Assembly: GCA_934168365.1 (NCBI GenBank) | Contig: CAKPNJ010000001.1 | Location: 62,001-126,000 of the forward strand | Length of the DNA: 64,000 nt | From: an uncultured Clostridia bacterium | Lineage (GTDB): Bacteria > Bacillota > Clostridia > TANB77 > CAG-508 | Direction of reading: 5' to 3' | Part shown: positions 27,664 to 38,401 of the stretch, in pieces | Position numbering within the stretch: position 1 is the stretch's first letter | Layout: the number at the start of each line of letters is the position of its first letter | Notes under the pieces: model-generated | Seen by the model: only the letters and a program-made list of their open reading frames with translations | The model's database searches: none | Told to the model about the DNA's origin: nothing | Made by a program: the position numbers and the translations under genes

Positions 27664-27735
27664 TTACAATTATACAACATAATATTACAAAATAATATTA
27701 CAAGCATATTACACTTTTATTACAAATATGTAACA
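27664..27735. promoter_or_regulatory. helically phased TTACA repeats
   Basis: TTACA-like units start at 27664, 27685, 27698, 27709, 27720 and 27731 (the last is TAACA), with a weaker ATACA at 27672. The last four are spaced 11 bases apart, one helical turn. The array lies between the divergent metallopeptidase-like gene and the gene at 27832, so it could be a multi-site operator. Confidence 0.45.
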
Positions 27736-27758
27736 AAAAGGTGTAAATTATGCACAAA

Positions 27759-27787
27759 TTGACATAATGTAGAAAAAGTATTATAAT
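27759..27787 (+). promoter_or_regulatory. sigma-A type promoter
   Basis: TTGACA at 27759-27764 and TATAAT at 27782-27787 are separated by 17 bases. It sits about 45 bases before the ATG of the small gene at 27832 and directly downstream of the TTACA repeats. Confidence 0.75.
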
Positions 27788-27831
27788 ATAATTATCATAG
27801 CTTTTAAGCTATTTAAATTTGGAGGTTAGTT

Positions 27832-28224
27832 ATGGCAATACGGAGTTTTTCATCTGAATACAACTTTATGTTGATATTCGACAATGACAAGATCTACTTT
27901 AAGGATCTTAATCAATTTGAAGATAAGACCTACAAGGTAGAAGCAGATGAAGCAGAACAACTACAAAGGATGACAAATTTGTCTGTTGCAGACGCAGCTG
28001 CAATTTTGGGTAAAGTTGAACAGATTCGAGTCTGTTCAGGCACTGGAAAAAACAGAAAGCCCAACAAAGTGGATTCTGTTAAACTGAATCAAGTACTTGC
28101 AATCATCCTTGTAAAAGAAGATTGGAGAGAGCTATTTTGCAATCTTCGAGAGGCAAAATTTTATCAAATCGTAGAAATGTGCGAATCGGATCATCCGGTC
28201 GCATACTACGAAAATTGCATGTAA
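27832..28224 (+). CDS. uncharacterised 130-residue protein with atypical codon usage
   Basis: I do not recognise this protein. It is soluble, acidic and cysteine-containing, with an N-terminus that reads like a small beta-domain (SEYNFMLIFDNDKIYFKDL). Its codon use is GC-richer than the neighbours (for example CTG, GTC, ATC and CCG codons). It contains an in-frame CGG at codon 4, where no frame shift can be intended because the shifted frame stops soon. GGAGG leads the ATG, a strong promoter precedes and a terminator follows, so it is a complete single gene. I infer recent acquisition. Confidence 0.7.
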   Translation: MAIRSFSSEYNFMLIFDNDKIYFKDLNQFEDKTYKVEADEAEQLQRMTNLSVADAAAILGKVEQIRVCSGTGKNRKPNKVDSVKLNQVLAIILVKEDWRELFCNLREAKFYQIVEMCESDHPVAYYENCM

Positions 28225-28234
28225 ATGTAACCTC

Positions 28235-28264
28235 AAAAAGAGCCACCTTTATGGTGACTCTTTT
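28235..28264. terminator. bidirectional terminator
   Basis: AAAAAGAGCCACC and GGTGACTCTTTT form a stem with A and T runs on both sides. It ends the gene at 27832 and the minus-strand leuS. Confidence 0.8.
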
Positions 28265-28274
28265 CTTTTTATGT

Positions 28275-30701
28275 CTACTTAACAACAATGTTATAAATTT
28301 TATTTTTTACATAAATTTCTTTAACAATATTTTTATCACTGATTGCACTTTTTACAGATTGGCTTTCATGTACTTTTTCTTTTACAATTGCCTCGTCAGT
28401 ATCTAAAGCAATAGATACAGTGGCTTTTACTTTTCCGTTAACTTGAACTGGAATTTCAATTTCATCATCAATAGTTTTAGCTTCATCATAAGTTGGCCAT
28501 GGAGTATTTGCTATTGTGTCTTTTGCACCGATTTTCTCGAATAACTCTTCAGTCATATGTGGAGCAAAAGGATTTAATAATTGTAAAAATGTTTTGTATT
28601 CTGCTTTGTTTATTCTCTTTAATTTATAAAATTCATTTGTCATAGTCATAAATGTAGAAACCGCTGTATTAAACTTCATTTCCTCAATATCTGAAGAAAC
28701 CTTTTTAATAGCTTTATGCATCATTTTTTCAAATTCAGGAGAATAGCTATCTCCATCAACTAAAAATTCTTGCATATTCCATACTCTATCTAAGAATTTA
28801 TTACATCCACGAATGCTTTCCATAGACCATGGAGCTGTTTGATCAAATGGTCCCATAAACATTTCATAAACACGGAAGGTATCTGCACCAAACTCTTCAA
28901 CAATATCATCAGGGTTTATAACATTACCTTTTGATTTTGACATTTTTTCTCCATTTGAACCTAAAATCATACCATGTGAAGTACGTTTTTGATAAGGCTC
29001 TTTAGTTGGTACAACACCAATATCATATAAAAATTTATGCCAAAATCTTGAGTATAATAAGTGAAGTGTAGTATGCTCCATACCACCATTATACCAGTCA
29101 ACTGGACTCCAATATTCTAGAGCTTCTTTAGAAGCCAAAGCTTTATCATTATGTGGGTCAATATATCTTAAATAATACCAAGAAGAACCAGCCCATTGAG
29201 GCATTGTATCTGTCTCACGTTTAGCTTCTCCACCACAATGAGGGCAAGTTGTATTAACCCAATCAGTATGTTTAGCTAAAGGTGATTCACCATTTTCACT
29301 TGGTTCATAATCTTCAATATCAGGTAAACATAGTGGAAGTTCTTCTTCTGAAAGTGGAACCCAACCACATTTCTCACAATAAACCATAGGAATTGGTTCA
29401 CCCCAATAACGTTGTCTTGAAAATACCCAATCACGTAATTTGTAATTTACTTTTCTAGTTCCAATTTTATTTTCCTCTAGGTAATCAATAACTTTTTTGA
29501 TAGCTTCTTTTACTTCTAATCCATTTAAAAATCCTGAATTAATAAGTTTACCACTTGCAACATCTGTAAAAGCTTCTTTCTCAATATCACAAACTGTGTT
29601 TTCATTTGCTGATTCAATTACTTGAATAATAGGTAAATCGAACTTTTTAGCAAATTCCCAGTCTCTTGTATCATGAGCAGGAACGGCCATAATTGCACCA
29701 GTACCATAAGTAATTAAAACGTAGTCTGAAACCCAAATTGGAATTTCTGTATTTGTTAAAGGATTGATTGCTCTAATGCCTTTAATTTCAACACCTGTTT
29801 TTTCTTTATTCAACTCAGCACGTTCAAAATCAGATTTTAAACTAGCTTGTCTTTGATATTCTTTTACTTCATCTAGGTTAGTAATTTCACTTTCTAATTC
29901 TTTAATAATAGGATGTTCAGGAGCAACTACCATATATGTTGCACCGAATAATGTGTCAGGTCTTGTTGTATATACAACTAATTCTTTATCATGATTTGCA
30001 AGTTTAAATTTAACCTCAGCACCTTCACTACGGCCAATCCAGTTTCTTTGTTGTGCTTTGATTTTATCTAAATAATCAACATCATCTAAGTCATCAATTA
30101 ACCTTTGAGCATATTCTGTTATTTTTAACATCCATTGGCTTTTTTCTTTTTGAACTACTGGACTTCCGCATCTTTCACAAACACCATTAACAACTTCTTC
30201 GTTTGCTAAACCTACTTTACAACCAGTACAAAAGTTGATAGGCATTGTAGCTTTATATGCTAAGCCATGTTTATATAATTGAATAAAAATCCATTGTGTC
30301 CATTTATAATAATTAGGATCTGTTGTATTAACTTCTCTAGACCAGTCAAATGAAAAACCTAATGCTTTTAGTTGTTCTCTAAAATGATCAACATTCTTTT
30401 CAGTTGTAATTTTAGGATGAACATGATTTTTGATAGCATAGTTTTCAGCTGGTAATCCAAATGCATCAAATCCAATTGGATATAATACGTTATATCCTTC
30501 CATTCTTTTCTTTCTAGCAATAATATCTAATGCAGTATAGCTACGTGGATGACCAACATGTAATCCTTGACCAGAAGGATAAGGAAATTCTATTAGTCCA
30601 TACCATTTCTTTAATGAAGGATCATCTTTTGCATAAAAAGTGCCTTCACTATACCATTTGTTTTGCCATTTTTTTTCAATATCTTTAAAGTTATATCCCA
30701 T
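28275..30701 (-). CDS. leuS: leucyl-tRNA synthetase
   Basis: LeuRS charges tRNA-Leu and edits mischarged amino acids. The 808-residue enzyme has the HIGH motif as HVGH in [16 protein letters not shown], the KMSKS motif ([10 protein letters not shown]), and a zinc-binding pair of CxxC motifs. The CP1 editing domain is seen in the [13 protein letters not shown] block and [18 protein letters not shown] place the start at 30701 because AGGAGTGAGG lies upstream; a start at 30743 would precede it. No T-box element is visible in the short leader. Confidence 0.97.
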   Translation of the reverse strand: MGYNFKDIEKKWQNKWYSEGTFYAKDDPSLKKWYGLIEFPYPSGQGLHVGHPRSYTALDIIARKKRMEGYNVLYPIGFDAFGLPAENYAIKNHVHPKITTEKNVDHFREQLKALGFSFDWSREVNTTDPNYYKWTQWIFIQLYKHGLAYKATMPINFCTGCKVGLANEEVVNGVCERCGSPVVQKEKSQWMLKITEYAQRLIDDLDDVDYLDKIKAQQRNWIGRSEGAEVKFKLANHDKELVVYTTRPDTLFGATYMVVAPEHPIIKELESEITNLDEVKEYQRQASLKSDFERAELNKEKTGVEIKGIRAINPLTNTEIPIWVSDYVLITYGTGAIMAVPAHDTRDWEFAKKFDLPIIQVIESANENTVCDIEKEAFTDVASGKLINSGFLNGLEVKEAIKKVIDYLEENKIGTRKVNYKLRDWVFSRQRYWGEPIPMVYCEKCGWVPLSEEELPLCLPDIEDYEPSENGESPLAKHTDWVNTTCPHCGGEAKRETDTMPQWAGSSWYYLRYIDPHNDKALASKEALEYWSPVDWYNGGMEHTTLHLLYSRFWHKFLYDIGVVPTKEPYQKRTSHGMILGSNGEKMSKSKGNVINPDDIVEEFGADTFRVYEMFMGPFDQTAPWSMESIRGCNKFLDRVWNMQEFLVDGDSYSPEFEKMMHKAIKKVSSDIEEMKFNTAVSTFMTMTNEFYKLKRINKAEYKTFLQLLNPFAPHMTEELFEKIGAKDTIANTPWPTYDEAKTIDDEIEIPVQVNGKVKATVSIALDTDEAIVKEKVHESQSVKSAISDKNIVKEIYVKNKIYNIVVK

Positions 30702-30878
30702 AAACCTCACTCCTTGTGTAAAATCAAATCTATTATATAACATTTTAGAGTGAAAGAAAAGAGGAATTTGCTAAAAAATTGTTTATTTAAGTAAATTTAT
30801 TTACAAGCTTAAAATGTTAGTATATAATTACACTAAATTGGAAATAATTATTCACAAGAGAGAAAGGAAAATTTGAAA

Positions 30879-33488
30879 ATGGCAAAAGAAGTTAGTGAAG
30901 AAGAGAGAAAAAGAATAGAAGAGATGATAGACAGCTTAGTTGAAAGAGCTAAAAAGGCATCTGAAGAATACATGAAATTAGACCAAGAGCAAGTTGATGA
31001 AATTGTAAAACAAATGGCAATGGCTGGCTTAGAGCACCATATGGAACTTGCTAAAATGGCTGTAGAAGAAACTGGCAGAGGTATTTACGAAGATAAAATT
31101 ACAAAGAATATGTTTGCAACAGAATATATTTATCATAGCATAAAATATGATAAAACAGTTGGAGTAATTGAAGATAATGCAGAAGAAGGTTATGAAGAAA
31201 TTGCAGAACCAATAGGAATTATAGCTGGTGTAACACCTGTTACAAACCCAACTTCAACAACAATGTTTAAATCACTAATTGCAGCAAAAACAAGAAATGT
31301 TATAATATTTGGTTTTCACCCATCTGCACAAAAATGTAGTGTTGCAGCAGCAACAATTTTAAGAGATGCTGCTATAAAAGCAGGTGCTCCAGAAGATTGT
31401 ATTTTATGGATTGAGGAACCATCTATAACAGCTACAACAGCTTTAATGAATCACCCAGGAGTTAATTTGATTTTAGCAACTGGTGGAAGTGGAATGGTAA
31501 AGTCAGCATATTCATGTGGAAAACCAGCATTAGGTGTTGGACCTGGAAATGTGCCTTGCTATATAGATAAAACTGCAAAATTAAAAACATCAGTTAATGA
31601 TTTAGTACTATCAAAATCATTTGATAATGGAATGATTTGTGCGTCGGAACAATCAGTTATAGTTGATAAAGAAATTCATAAAGAATTTGAAGAACTTATG
31701 AAAGAGGCAGGATGTTATTTCTTAAATGCAGAGCAAACAGAAAAATTACGTAATAGTATGTTTATAGCAGAAAAAGGTTGTGCACTAAATGCAGATATAG
31801 TAGGAAAGAGCCCTTACATTATTGCAAAAGGTGCAAATATTGAAGTACCAAAAGATACTAAGGTATTAGTATTAAAAGAAAATGGAGTTGGAATTGAATA
31901 TCCGTTTTCAAAAGAAAAATTGAGCCCTGTACTTGCATATTATGTGGTTAAAGATGCAGATGAGGGAATAGAATTAGCAGAAAAACTAATTGAATTTGGT
32001 GGAATGGGACATTCGGCTGTTATTCATTCAGAAGATAATGAAACAATTCAAAAATTCTCAGAGAGAGTAAAAGTTGGTAGAATAATAGTAAATTCACCTT
32101 CAACACATGGAGCAATAGGTGATATATATAATACAAATATGCCATCATTAACATTAGGATGTGGAACATTTGGAGGAAACTCTACAACTGCAAATGTATC
32201 AAGTGTAAATTTAATAAATATAAAAAGAGTAGCCAAAAGGAGAGTTAATATGCAATGGTTTAAAGTACCACAAAAAATATATTTTGAAGCAGGTTCTATT
32301 GCATATCTAGAAAAAATGCCAAACATCTCAAGAGCATTTATTGTTACAGACCCATCAATGGTAAACTTAGGATATATAGACAAAATCTTATATTACCTAA
32401 GAAAAAGAAAAGAGTATGTGCATTCTGAAATTTTCTCAGATGTTGAATCAGACCCATCATTTGAAACTGTTTACAGAGGAGTAGAAATGATGAGAGAATT
32501 CAAACCTGATGTAATTATTGCAGTAGGTGGAGGAAGTCCAATTGATGCAGCAAAAGGAATGTGGCTATTCTACGAGCATCCAGAAGCTGATGCAGAAGGA
32601 ATGAAACTTAAATTTATGGATATAAGAAAACGTACTTATAAATTTCCTAAATTAGGTAATAAAGCACAATTAGTTGCAATTCCAACAACATCAGGAACAG
32701 GTTCAGAAGTAACATCATTTGCTGTTATTACAGACAAAAAGTTAAATAAAAAATATCCTTTAGCAGATTATGAATTAACACCAGATGTTGCAATAGTTGA
32801 CCCAGACTTAGTTATGAGCTTACCAAAAACAATTACCGCAGACACAGGTATGGATGTTTTAACACATGCTATTGAAGCATATGTATCAAATATGGCATCT
32901 GATTATACAGATGGATTAGCAGAAAAAGCATTTGAATTAGTATTTAAAAATTTAAGAGAAGCATATAACAATGGAAGTAATGCACATGCAAGAGAAAAAA
33001 TGCATAATGCAAGTACAATTGCAGGTATGGCATTTACAAATGCGTTTTTAGGGGTATGCCATTCATTAGCACATAAAATAGGGGCAGAATTCCATTTGCC
33101 ACATGGAAGAATAAATGCAATTTTATTACCTTATGTAATAAGATATAACAGTCAAAGACCAACTAAGTTTGTGTCATTCCCTAAATATGAGTACTATATT
33201 GCAGACCAAAAGTATGCGGATTTATCAAGAAGAATGAATTTCCCTGCTTATGGAAATGAAGAAGGAGTAAACTCTTTAATTAAAGAAATTCAAAAATTGA
33301 ATGCTGATTTAAATATTCCAAAGAGCTTTAAAGAAGCGGGAGTTAATGAGCAAGAATTTATGGCAAAACTTGATTTACTAGCAGATAGAGCATTTGAAGA
33401 TCAATGCACAACTGCAAATCCAAGATTACCATTAGTTGAAGAATTAAAACAAATATTAATAGATAGCTATTATGGAAATGAAGTTTAA
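30879..33488 (+). CDS. adhE: bifunctional acetaldehyde-CoA/alcohol dehydrogenase AdhE
   Basis: AdhE reduces acetyl-CoA to acetaldehyde and then to ethanol, regenerating NAD in fermentation, and forms filaments (spirosomes). The 869-residue protein has the N-terminal aldehyde dehydrogenase domain with catalytic cysteine in [11 protein letters not shown]. The C-terminal Fe-dependent alcohol dehydrogenase follows, with [26 protein letters not shown] and the iron-ligand stretches [12 protein letters not shown] and [22 protein letters not shown] 30879 follows GAAAGGAAA. It is flanked by a terminator and supports an anaerobic fermentative life. Confidence 0.97.
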   Translation: MAKEVSEEERKRIEEMIDSLVERAKKASEEYMKLDQEQVDEIVKQMAMAGLEHHMELAKMAVEETGRGIYEDKITKNMFATEYIYHSIKYDKTVGVIEDNAEEGYEEIAEPIGIIAGVTPVTNPTSTTMFKSLIAAKTRNVIIFGFHPSAQKCSVAAATILRDAAIKAGAPEDCILWIEEPSITATTALMNHPGVNLILATGGSGMVKSAYSCGKPALGVGPGNVPCYIDKTAKLKTSVNDLVLSKSFDNGMICASEQSVIVDKEIHKEFEELMKEAGCYFLNAEQTEKLRNSMFIAEKGCALNADIVGKSPYIIAKGANIEVPKDTKVLVLKENGVGIEYPFSKEKLSPVLAYYVVKDADEGIELAEKLIEFGGMGHSAVIHSEDNETIQKFSERVKVGRIIVNSPSTHGAIGDIYNTNMPSLTLGCGTFGGNSTTANVSSVNLINIKRVAKRRVNMQWFKVPQKIYFEAGSIAYLEKMPNISRAFIVTDPSMVNLGYIDKILYYLRKRKEYVHSEIFSDVESDPSFETVYRGVEMMREFKPDVIIAVGGGSPIDAAKGMWLFYEHPEADAEGMKLKFMDIRKRTYKFPKLGNKAQLVAIPTTSGTGSEVTSFAVITDKKLNKKYPLADYELTPDVAIVDPDLVMSLPKTITADTGMDVLTHAIEAYVSNMASDYTDGLAEKAFELVFKNLREAYNNGSNAHAREKMHNASTIAGMAFTNAFLGVCHSLAHKIGAEFHLPHGRINAILLPYVIRYNSQRPTKFVSFPKYEYYIADQKYADLSRRMNFPAYGNEEGVNSLIKEIQKLNADLNIPKSFKEAGVNEQEFMAKLDLLADRAFEDQCTTANPRLPLVEELKQILIDSYYGNEV

Positions 33489-33495
33489 AATATAA

Positions 33496-33543
33496 AAAAA
33501 GGTCAAAAATCATTTGAGTTAACATGTGATTTTTGACCTTTAA
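33496..33543 (+). terminator. adhE terminator
   Basis: AAAGGTCAAAAATCA and TGATTTTTGACCTTT form a 15-base stem with a short T-rich trail, directly after the adhE stop. Confidence 0.85.
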
Positions 33544-33555
33544 TATTGTAAAAAA

Positions 33556-33584
33556 TTGACAGTAAACATAAAATGGTATATAAT
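33556..33584 (+). promoter_or_regulatory. sigma-A type promoter
   Basis: TTGACA at 33556-33561 and TATAAT at 33579-33584 are 17 bases apart. It drives the small Spo0A-C-like gene. Confidence 0.7.
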
Positions 33585-33630
33585 ATTATATATCAGCAGT
33601 AGCTGAAATTATTAACAAGGAGTTTTTAAA

Positions 33631-34089
33631 ATGAAAGAGAAAGCTTTAGCAACAGCGCGGAAACTGAAGGAAATGGGGATAACATTGGATGACATCATAA
33701 TGATGTTTGAAGAAATTGACAAAGAAAATTTTAAAAATGAAGAAATATTGATAGAAATCTTAAAAGAAGCGGGAATTACTTCAAACTATATAGGATATGA
33801 GTGTTTGATTGAAGCAATCAAACTATACTCTATAAATCCGAAACTACTATTAGTTGAGGAAGTATATCCGACTATTGGAAAAAAATTAGGCATGAAGCCT
33901 AATTGCGTAGAAAGAAACCTACGCACAATAGTACATAGAATTTGTGAAAAAAACCCAGAATTTTGTGAAAAAATAATGGGAGAATCGTTTTTAAAATTTC
34001 AAAACAAACCCACCAACAAACGATTTATTTTCGCGATAACTAAATACTATCAAAGCAAAAAGAAGACAATAAAACTTAAAACAGAGTAA
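33631..34089 (+). CDS. free-standing Spo0A C-terminal-like DNA-binding protein
   Basis: This 152-residue protein has no receiver domain. Its middle and end (GITSNYIGYECLIEAIKLY, then EVYPTIGKKLGMKPNCVERNLR) align by eye with the Spo0A C-terminal domain of the window's own Spo0A ([38 protein letters not shown]), including the recognition helix. Extra residues precede it (about 1-48). It could bind 0A boxes without phosphorylation and modulate sporulation. Codon 10 is CGG and the first 20 codons are GC-richer than the rest. It is a single gene with its own promoter and terminator. Confidence 0.75.
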   Translation: MKEKALATARKLKEMGITLDDIIMMFEEIDKENFKNEEILIEILKEAGITSNYIGYECLIEAIKLYSINPKLLLVEEVYPTIGKKLGMKPNCVERNLRTIVHRICEKNPEFCEKIMGESFLKFQNKPTNKRFIFAITKYYQSKKKTIKLKTE

Positions 34090-34099
34090 AACTCCGATT

Positions 34100-34132
34100 A
34101 TGGTATATACTTTATGTATATACCATTTTTTT
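34100..34132 (+). terminator. terminator of the Spo0A-C-like gene
   Basis: ATGGTATATAC and GTATATACCAT form a perfect stem around TTTAT and are followed by a T run. Confidence 0.9.
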
Positions 34133-34213
34133 GGCAATTTTAACAATAAAACTTGTAATTTGCCTAAAAAAAGGATATAATAAAACACGTATTTATAAAG
34201 GAGATGAGCTTAA

Positions 34214-34501
34214 ATGAAAGTTTCAAGAGAAGAGTTATTACATATTGCAAACTTAGCAAGTTTGAATTTAAAAGAAGATGAAGTAGACACTTATCTTTTA
34301 CATTTACAAGACATTTTAAATTATGCCAATATAGTAAGCAAAGCGTCAACAGAAGGTTTATCAGAAGCTATTGGAGTAGAAAATAAATGTAATGTATTTC
34401 GTAAAGATGAAGTTAAAAACTTTGAAAATAAAGAAGGACTAATGGATAATGCTCCAGAAAAAGAAAGAAATATGTTTAAAATTCCAAAGGTAATTCAATG
34501 A
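34214..34501 (+). CDS. gatC: Asp-tRNA(Asn)/Glu-tRNA(Gln) amidotransferase subunit C
   Basis: GatC is the small subunit that holds GatA and GatB together, so Glu-tRNA(Gln) is amidated to Gln-tRNA(Gln). The 95-residue protein has the family start VSREELLHIANLASLNL and the ending FRKDEV-like block. A TTGTAA-N17-TATAAT promoter is possible in the gap upstream. gatA follows after 22 bases. Confidence 0.93.
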   Translation: MKVSREELLHIANLASLNLKEDEVDTYLLHLQDILNYANIVSKASTEGLSEAIGVENKCNVFRKDEVKNFENKEGLMDNAPEKERNMFKIPKVIQ

Positions 34502-34523
34502 TTAACAGAAAGGAATGAATAAA

Positions 34524-35987
34524 ATGAATATTACAGAATTAACTGTGCATGAACTTCTAGAAAAGTTAAAGAATAAAGAACTTACGGTAACAGAGATTAC
34601 TAAAGCTTATGTAGATAGAATAAATGAGAAAGAAAAAGATGTGCAATCTTTTATTACTCCATTAACAGATGAAGCAATGAAAAAAGCTGAAGAAATAGAT
34701 AAAAAAATAGAGGCAGGAGAAATAACAAACGAATTAGCAGGTATTTCAATAGGTCTTAAAGATAATATGTGTACCAAAGGAGTAAAAACTACTTGTGGCT
34801 CTAAAATGTTAGAAAATTTTGTCTCACCATATAATGCAACAATAGTAGATAAAATAAATGAGCAAAATATGATTTTACTTGGGAAAATGAATATGGATGA
34901 ATTTGCAATGGGTTCTTCAACAGAATACTCATATTTTCATCCAACAAAAAATCCATGGAATCTAAAAACAGTACCTGGAGGTTCTTCAGGAGGAAGTGCA
35001 GCAGCTGTTGCAGCAAATTTAGTACCATGGGCACTAGGCTCAGACACAGGTGGTTCAATTCGTCAACCAGCAAGTTTATGTGGTATTGTAGGACTAAAAC
35101 CAACTTATGGATTAGTATCTCGTTATGGATTAGTAGCATTTGCATCTTCACTTGACCAAATAGGACCAATGACTAAAGATGTCAAAGATGCAGCACTTTT
35201 ATTAAATGTAATTAGTGGACATGACGAAAAAGACACAACTTCAGCAGAAGTTGAGAAAAAAGACTACACTAAATGCTTAAAAAATGATGTTAAAGGTTTG
35301 AAAATTGGAGTACCAACAGAATTCTTTGGAGAAGGAATAAATCCAGAAGTAAAAGCAAAAGTTGAAGAAGCAATTGAAAAATATAAAGAACTAGGTGCAG
35401 AAGTAGAAGAATTTAGCTTAGACATTGCAGATTATTCTTTAGCAACATATTACATAATTGCACCAGCAGAAGCAAGTTCAAACTTAGGTAGATTTGATGG
35501 AATTCGTTATGGATACCGTACACCAAATTATACAAACTTAAAAGAATTATTTAAAAATTCAAGAAGTGATGGATTTGGTTCAGAAGTAAAAAGAAGAATT
35601 ATATTAGGTACATATGTGTTATCTTCAGGTTATTATGATGCATATTACAAAAGAGCTCAACAAGTTAGAACACTTGTAAAACAAGAATTTAAAAAAGCTT
35701 TTGAAAAATATGATGTAATATTAACACCAACTTCACCAATAGTAGCTTTTGATATTGGAACTAAGTCATCAAATCCTATGGAAATGTACTTATCAGACAT
35801 TTGCACAGTTTCTGCAAATATTGCAGGAGTTCCAGCTATATCAATACCATGCGGAGTAGATAGCAATAATATGCCAATAGGAATGCAATTGATAGCTAAC
35901 TATTTTGATGAAGAAACTATATTAAATGCAGCATATACTTATGAACAAGCTACAAACTTTAGAAGCAAATATAGACCTGAGATTTAA
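34524..35987 (+). CDS. gatA: Asp-tRNA(Asn)/Glu-tRNA(Gln) amidotransferase subunit A
   Basis: GatA is the amidase that frees ammonia from glutamine. The 487-residue protein has the catalytic Lys in GLKDNM, the two serines in [15 protein letters not shown] and [15 protein letters not shown], and the family block [23 protein letters not shown] 34524 is preferred over 34515 because AAAGGA at 34508-34513 is too close to the first ATG. It overlaps nothing and is followed by gatB after 17 bases. Confidence 0.97.
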   Translation: MNITELTVHELLEKLKNKELTVTEITKAYVDRINEKEKDVQSFITPLTDEAMKKAEEIDKKIEAGEITNELAGISIGLKDNMCTKGVKTTCGSKMLENFVSPYNATIVDKINEQNMILLGKMNMDEFAMGSSTEYSYFHPTKNPWNLKTVPGGSSGGSAAAVAANLVPWALGSDTGGSIRQPASLCGIVGLKPTYGLVSRYGLVAFASSLDQIGPMTKDVKDAALLLNVISGHDEKDTTSAEVEKKDYTKCLKNDVKGLKIGVPTEFFGEGINPEVKAKVEEAIEKYKELGAEVEEFSLDIADYSLATYYIIAPAEASSNLGRFDGIRYGYRTPNYTNLKELFKNSRSDGFGSEVKRRIILGTYVLSSGYYDAYYKRAQQVRTLVKQEFKKAFEKYDVILTPTSPIVAFDIGTKSSNPMEMYLSDICTVSANIAGVPAISIPCGVDSNNMPIGMQLIANYFDEETILNAAYTYEQATNFRSKYRPEI

Positions 35988-36004
35988 GTAAAGGAGAGTA
36001 AAAA

Positions 36005-37444
36005 ATGTCAATAGAAGATTATGAAGTAGTCATTGGACTAGAAATACATGCAGAGCTTTCAACCAAAACAAAGATATTTTGCAGTTGTTCAACTGAATTT
36101 GGTGCAGAACCAAATACTCATATATGTCCAGTATGCACAGCAATGCCAGGTGCACTTCCTGTATTAAACGAAAAAGTAGTTGAATATGCTGTTAAAGCAG
36201 GACTAGCTACAAATTGCACAATTTCAAAAGATTCCAAAAATGATAGAAAAAATTATTTTTATCCAGATACTCCAAGAGCTTATCAAATATCACAATTTGA
36301 TAAACCACTTTGTGAGCATGGAAATGTTGAAATTGTACTAGATGGCGAGAAGAAAACTATAGGAATTACAAGAATACATATTGAAGATGATGCAGGAAAA
36401 TTAAATCACAATGAATTTGGAGCAGGAAGCTTGGTTGATTTAAACAGAGCTGGAGTTCCACTAATAGAAATAGTTTCAGAACCAGATATGCGTTCAGCTA
36501 AAGAAGCAGAAGCATATATGAGAAAAATAAAATCTGTATTAGAATATATTGAAGTATCAGATTGTAAAATGCAAGAAGGTTCTTTAAGAGCCGATGTCAA
36601 TGTTTCTGTTATGAAAAAAGGAAGCAAAGAGTTTGGAACTCGTACAGAAATGAAAAATATGAGCTCTTTTAGATCAATTGTAAGAGCAATTGAATATGAA
36701 GCACAAAGACAAGTTGAAGTTCTTGAAAATGGCGGAAAAATTGACCAAGAAACTTTAAGATGGGATGATATATCAGGTAAAACATTCTCAATGAGAGATA
36801 AAGAAGATGCACAAGATTACAGATATTTCCCAGAGCCTGATTTAGTGGCAATTAGATTATCAGACGAGTATATTCAAAATATAAAAAACAATTTACCAGA
36901 ATTACCAGAAAGCAGAAAAGAGCGTTATTTAACAGAATACAATTTATCTGAAAAAGATGCAAGAATGTTGACAGCTTCAAAACATATGTCAGATATGTTT
37001 GAAAAAGCATTATCAATTTGCAATAATGCAAAAGCAGTAGCAAACTGGTTGCTTTCAGATGTTTCAAGAATATTAAATGAAAAAGAACTTGAGCCATCTC
37101 AAATTCCATTTACAGCAGAACAATTAGCTGAAATGATTATGCTAATTGATAAAGGAACAATAAGTTCTGCAATTGGTAAAAAAGTGTTAGAAGAATTATT
37201 TGAAAATCCAAAAAATCCTGAAGAAATAGTAAAGAAAAAAGGGTGGATACAAATTTCAGACGAGGGAGCTATAAAAGAAATAGTATTAAAAATACTAGAA
37301 AATAACCCACAATCTATTGCAGACTACAAAGCAGGAAAAGACAGAGCATTAGGATTTTTAGTTGGTCAAGCAATGAAGGAAACTAAGGGTAAGGCTAATC
37401 CTCAAATGCTTAATAAGCTATTTTTAGATGAGTTAAATAAATAA
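36005..37444 (+). CDS. gatB: Asp-tRNA(Asn)/Glu-tRNA(Gln) amidotransferase subunit B
   Basis: GatB binds the misacylated tRNA and activates the side chain with ATP. The 479-residue protein opens with VIGLEIHAELSTKTKIFCSC, keeps the CSC/CPVC zinc-like cysteines, DTPRAYQISQFD and the LRADVNVS block, and ends in the helical Yqey-like tail. gatC-gatA-gatB form one operon. A palindromic repeat starts right after the stop. Confidence 0.97.
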   Translation: MSIEDYEVVIGLEIHAELSTKTKIFCSCSTEFGAEPNTHICPVCTAMPGALPVLNEKVVEYAVKAGLATNCTISKDSKNDRKNYFYPDTPRAYQISQFDKPLCEHGNVEIVLDGEKKTIGITRIHIEDDAGKLNHNEFGAGSLVDLNRAGVPLIEIVSEPDMRSAKEAEAYMRKIKSVLEYIEVSDCKMQEGSLRADVNVSVMKKGSKEFGTRTEMKNMSSFRSIVRAIEYEAQRQVEVLENGGKIDQETLRWDDISGKTFSMRDKEDAQDYRYFPEPDLVAIRLSDEYIQNIKNNLPELPESRKERYLTEYNLSEKDARMLTASKHMSDMFEKALSICNNAKAVANWLLSDVSRILNEKELEPSQIPFTAEQLAEMIMLIDKGTISSAIGKKVLEELFENPKNPEEIVKKKGWIQISDEGAIKEIVLKILENNPQSIADYKAGKDRALGFLVGQAMKETKGKANPQMLNKLFLDELNK

Positions 37445-37445
37445 A

Positions 37446-37522
37446 ATGTGCCATTGGGGACGGAGAATTTTGGCACACAATAATTATTTGTGTGCCAAAA
37501 TTCTCCGCCCCCAATGGCACAT
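37446..37522. repeat. palindromic repeat with GGGGACGG core after gatB
   Basis: Arms of about 35 bases (37446-37480 and 37488-37522) are nearly perfect complements around a six- to seven-base loop. It shares TGCCA-TTGGGGACGGAGAATTTTGGC-type sequence with the elements at 11589 and 15757. It separates convergent genes and could serve as their terminator. Confidence 0.85.
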
Positions 37523-37524
37523 TT

Positions 37525-37773
37525 TTAACTGATTTCTGCTTTTATTTTATTAAATGTGAAGCCGAAAATAACAAAGCCTACCATGAAAAATAAACTTGTT
37601 TTAAATAATGAAAATCCGGCATAATAGATAATAGGATATGTAAATAAAAAATCATATGTTAATAAAATTATACTTGCAAAAATAATAAGTAGAAAAGAAA
37701 ATTTTATGCCACGTTTCATTAAATTTGTAATATTTATATCAATATTTTTAAATTCCAATAATAACTTATTCAC
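37525..37773 (-). CDS. small membrane protein of unknown function
   Basis: This 82-residue protein has a charged N-terminal ~22 residues and two membrane helices (about 24-46 and 50-72). I find no known family. It may be an accessory membrane protein. The 143 bases upstream hold a terminator for rpsT and AT-rich sequence, without a clear promoter. Confidence 0.55.
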   Translation of the reverse strand: MNKLLLEFKNIDINITNLMKRGIKFSFLLIIFASIILLTYDFLFTYPIIYYAGFSLFKTSLFFMVGFVIFGFTFNKIKAEIS

Positions 37774-37853
37774 TTTAAATCCCTCACTTAATTAAAATAC
37801 ATCTTAATTAAATGTTAACATAAATTTAAATGAAAAACAAAGGAAATTTGTAC

Positions 37854-37884
37854 CAAAAAAAGACGCTATTTCTAGCATCTTTTA
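37854..37884 (-). terminator. rpsT terminator
   Basis: The stem AGATGCTAGAAATAGCGTCT on the minus strand is followed by a long T run. It lies 31 bases beyond the rpsT stop. Confidence 0.75.
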
Positions 37885-37915
37885 ATCTTAAAAAACTGTG
37901 CACAATTTTCTAAGC

Positions 37916-38182
37916 TTATGCATTCATTGCATTTAATTTTTTTGCCATGTTAGATTTTTTTCTAGCAGCTGTGTTTTTAACAATAACACCTTTTGTACAA
38001 GCTTGATCAACTTTTTTTGTAGCTAAAGCTAATAATTTTGTAGCTTCTTCTTTATTTCCAGCTTCTACAGCTTGTTCAAATTTTTTAACTGCAGATTTAT
38101 ATCCTGATTTAACCATATTATTTCTAAGAGTTTTCTTTTCAATAACATTAACACGTTTTATTGCTGATTTAATATTTGGCAT
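37916..38182 (-). CDS. rpsT: 30S ribosomal protein S20
   Basis: S20 binds 16S rRNA early in 30S assembly. The 88-residue, strongly basic protein has the family opening [13 protein letters not shown] and the ending [14 protein letters not shown] stretch ([20 protein letters not shown]). I place the start at 38182, where GGGAGGTG stands upstream; a GTG at 38191 is in frame but too close. A minus-strand promoter TTGTCA-N17-TATAAT is seen in the intergenic region. Confidence 0.95.
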   Translation of the reverse strand: MPNIKSAIKRVNVIEKKTLRNNMVKSGYKSAVKKFEQAVEAGNKEEATKLLALATKKVDQACTKGVIVKNTAARKKSNMAKKLNAMNA

Positions 38183-38401
38183 GTTTTGCACCTCCCTTTT
38201 AAGCTCTCATAAATTGACTAAATAATTATATCACGCAAAAAGCGTTTTGACAAGGGGTTTTACCAAATAAAATGCAAACTGTCAAAAATATTCAAAAAAT
38301 TACCAGTTTAAAAAAATCAAAAAAAGAGCATTATAAATAATGAAAAAGCAAAAGACGTTTTTTCAAAAACAAAAACAATCACATTCTAGGAGGTGAAAAA
38401 T

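Noticed and set aside
27664..27735. CRISPR-like array
   Set aside because: Units are five bases and spacing is 11-13 bases; no spacer structure and no cas gene.
27832..28224. A CGG frame shift inside the gene at 27832
   Set aside because: Skipping the C gives a frame that stops after about ten codons, while the straight frame is complete with promoter, ribosome binding site and terminator.
30702..30878. T-box riboswitch before leuS or another leader
   Set aside because: The leader is too short and has no T-box consensus (TGGNACCGCG) on either strand.
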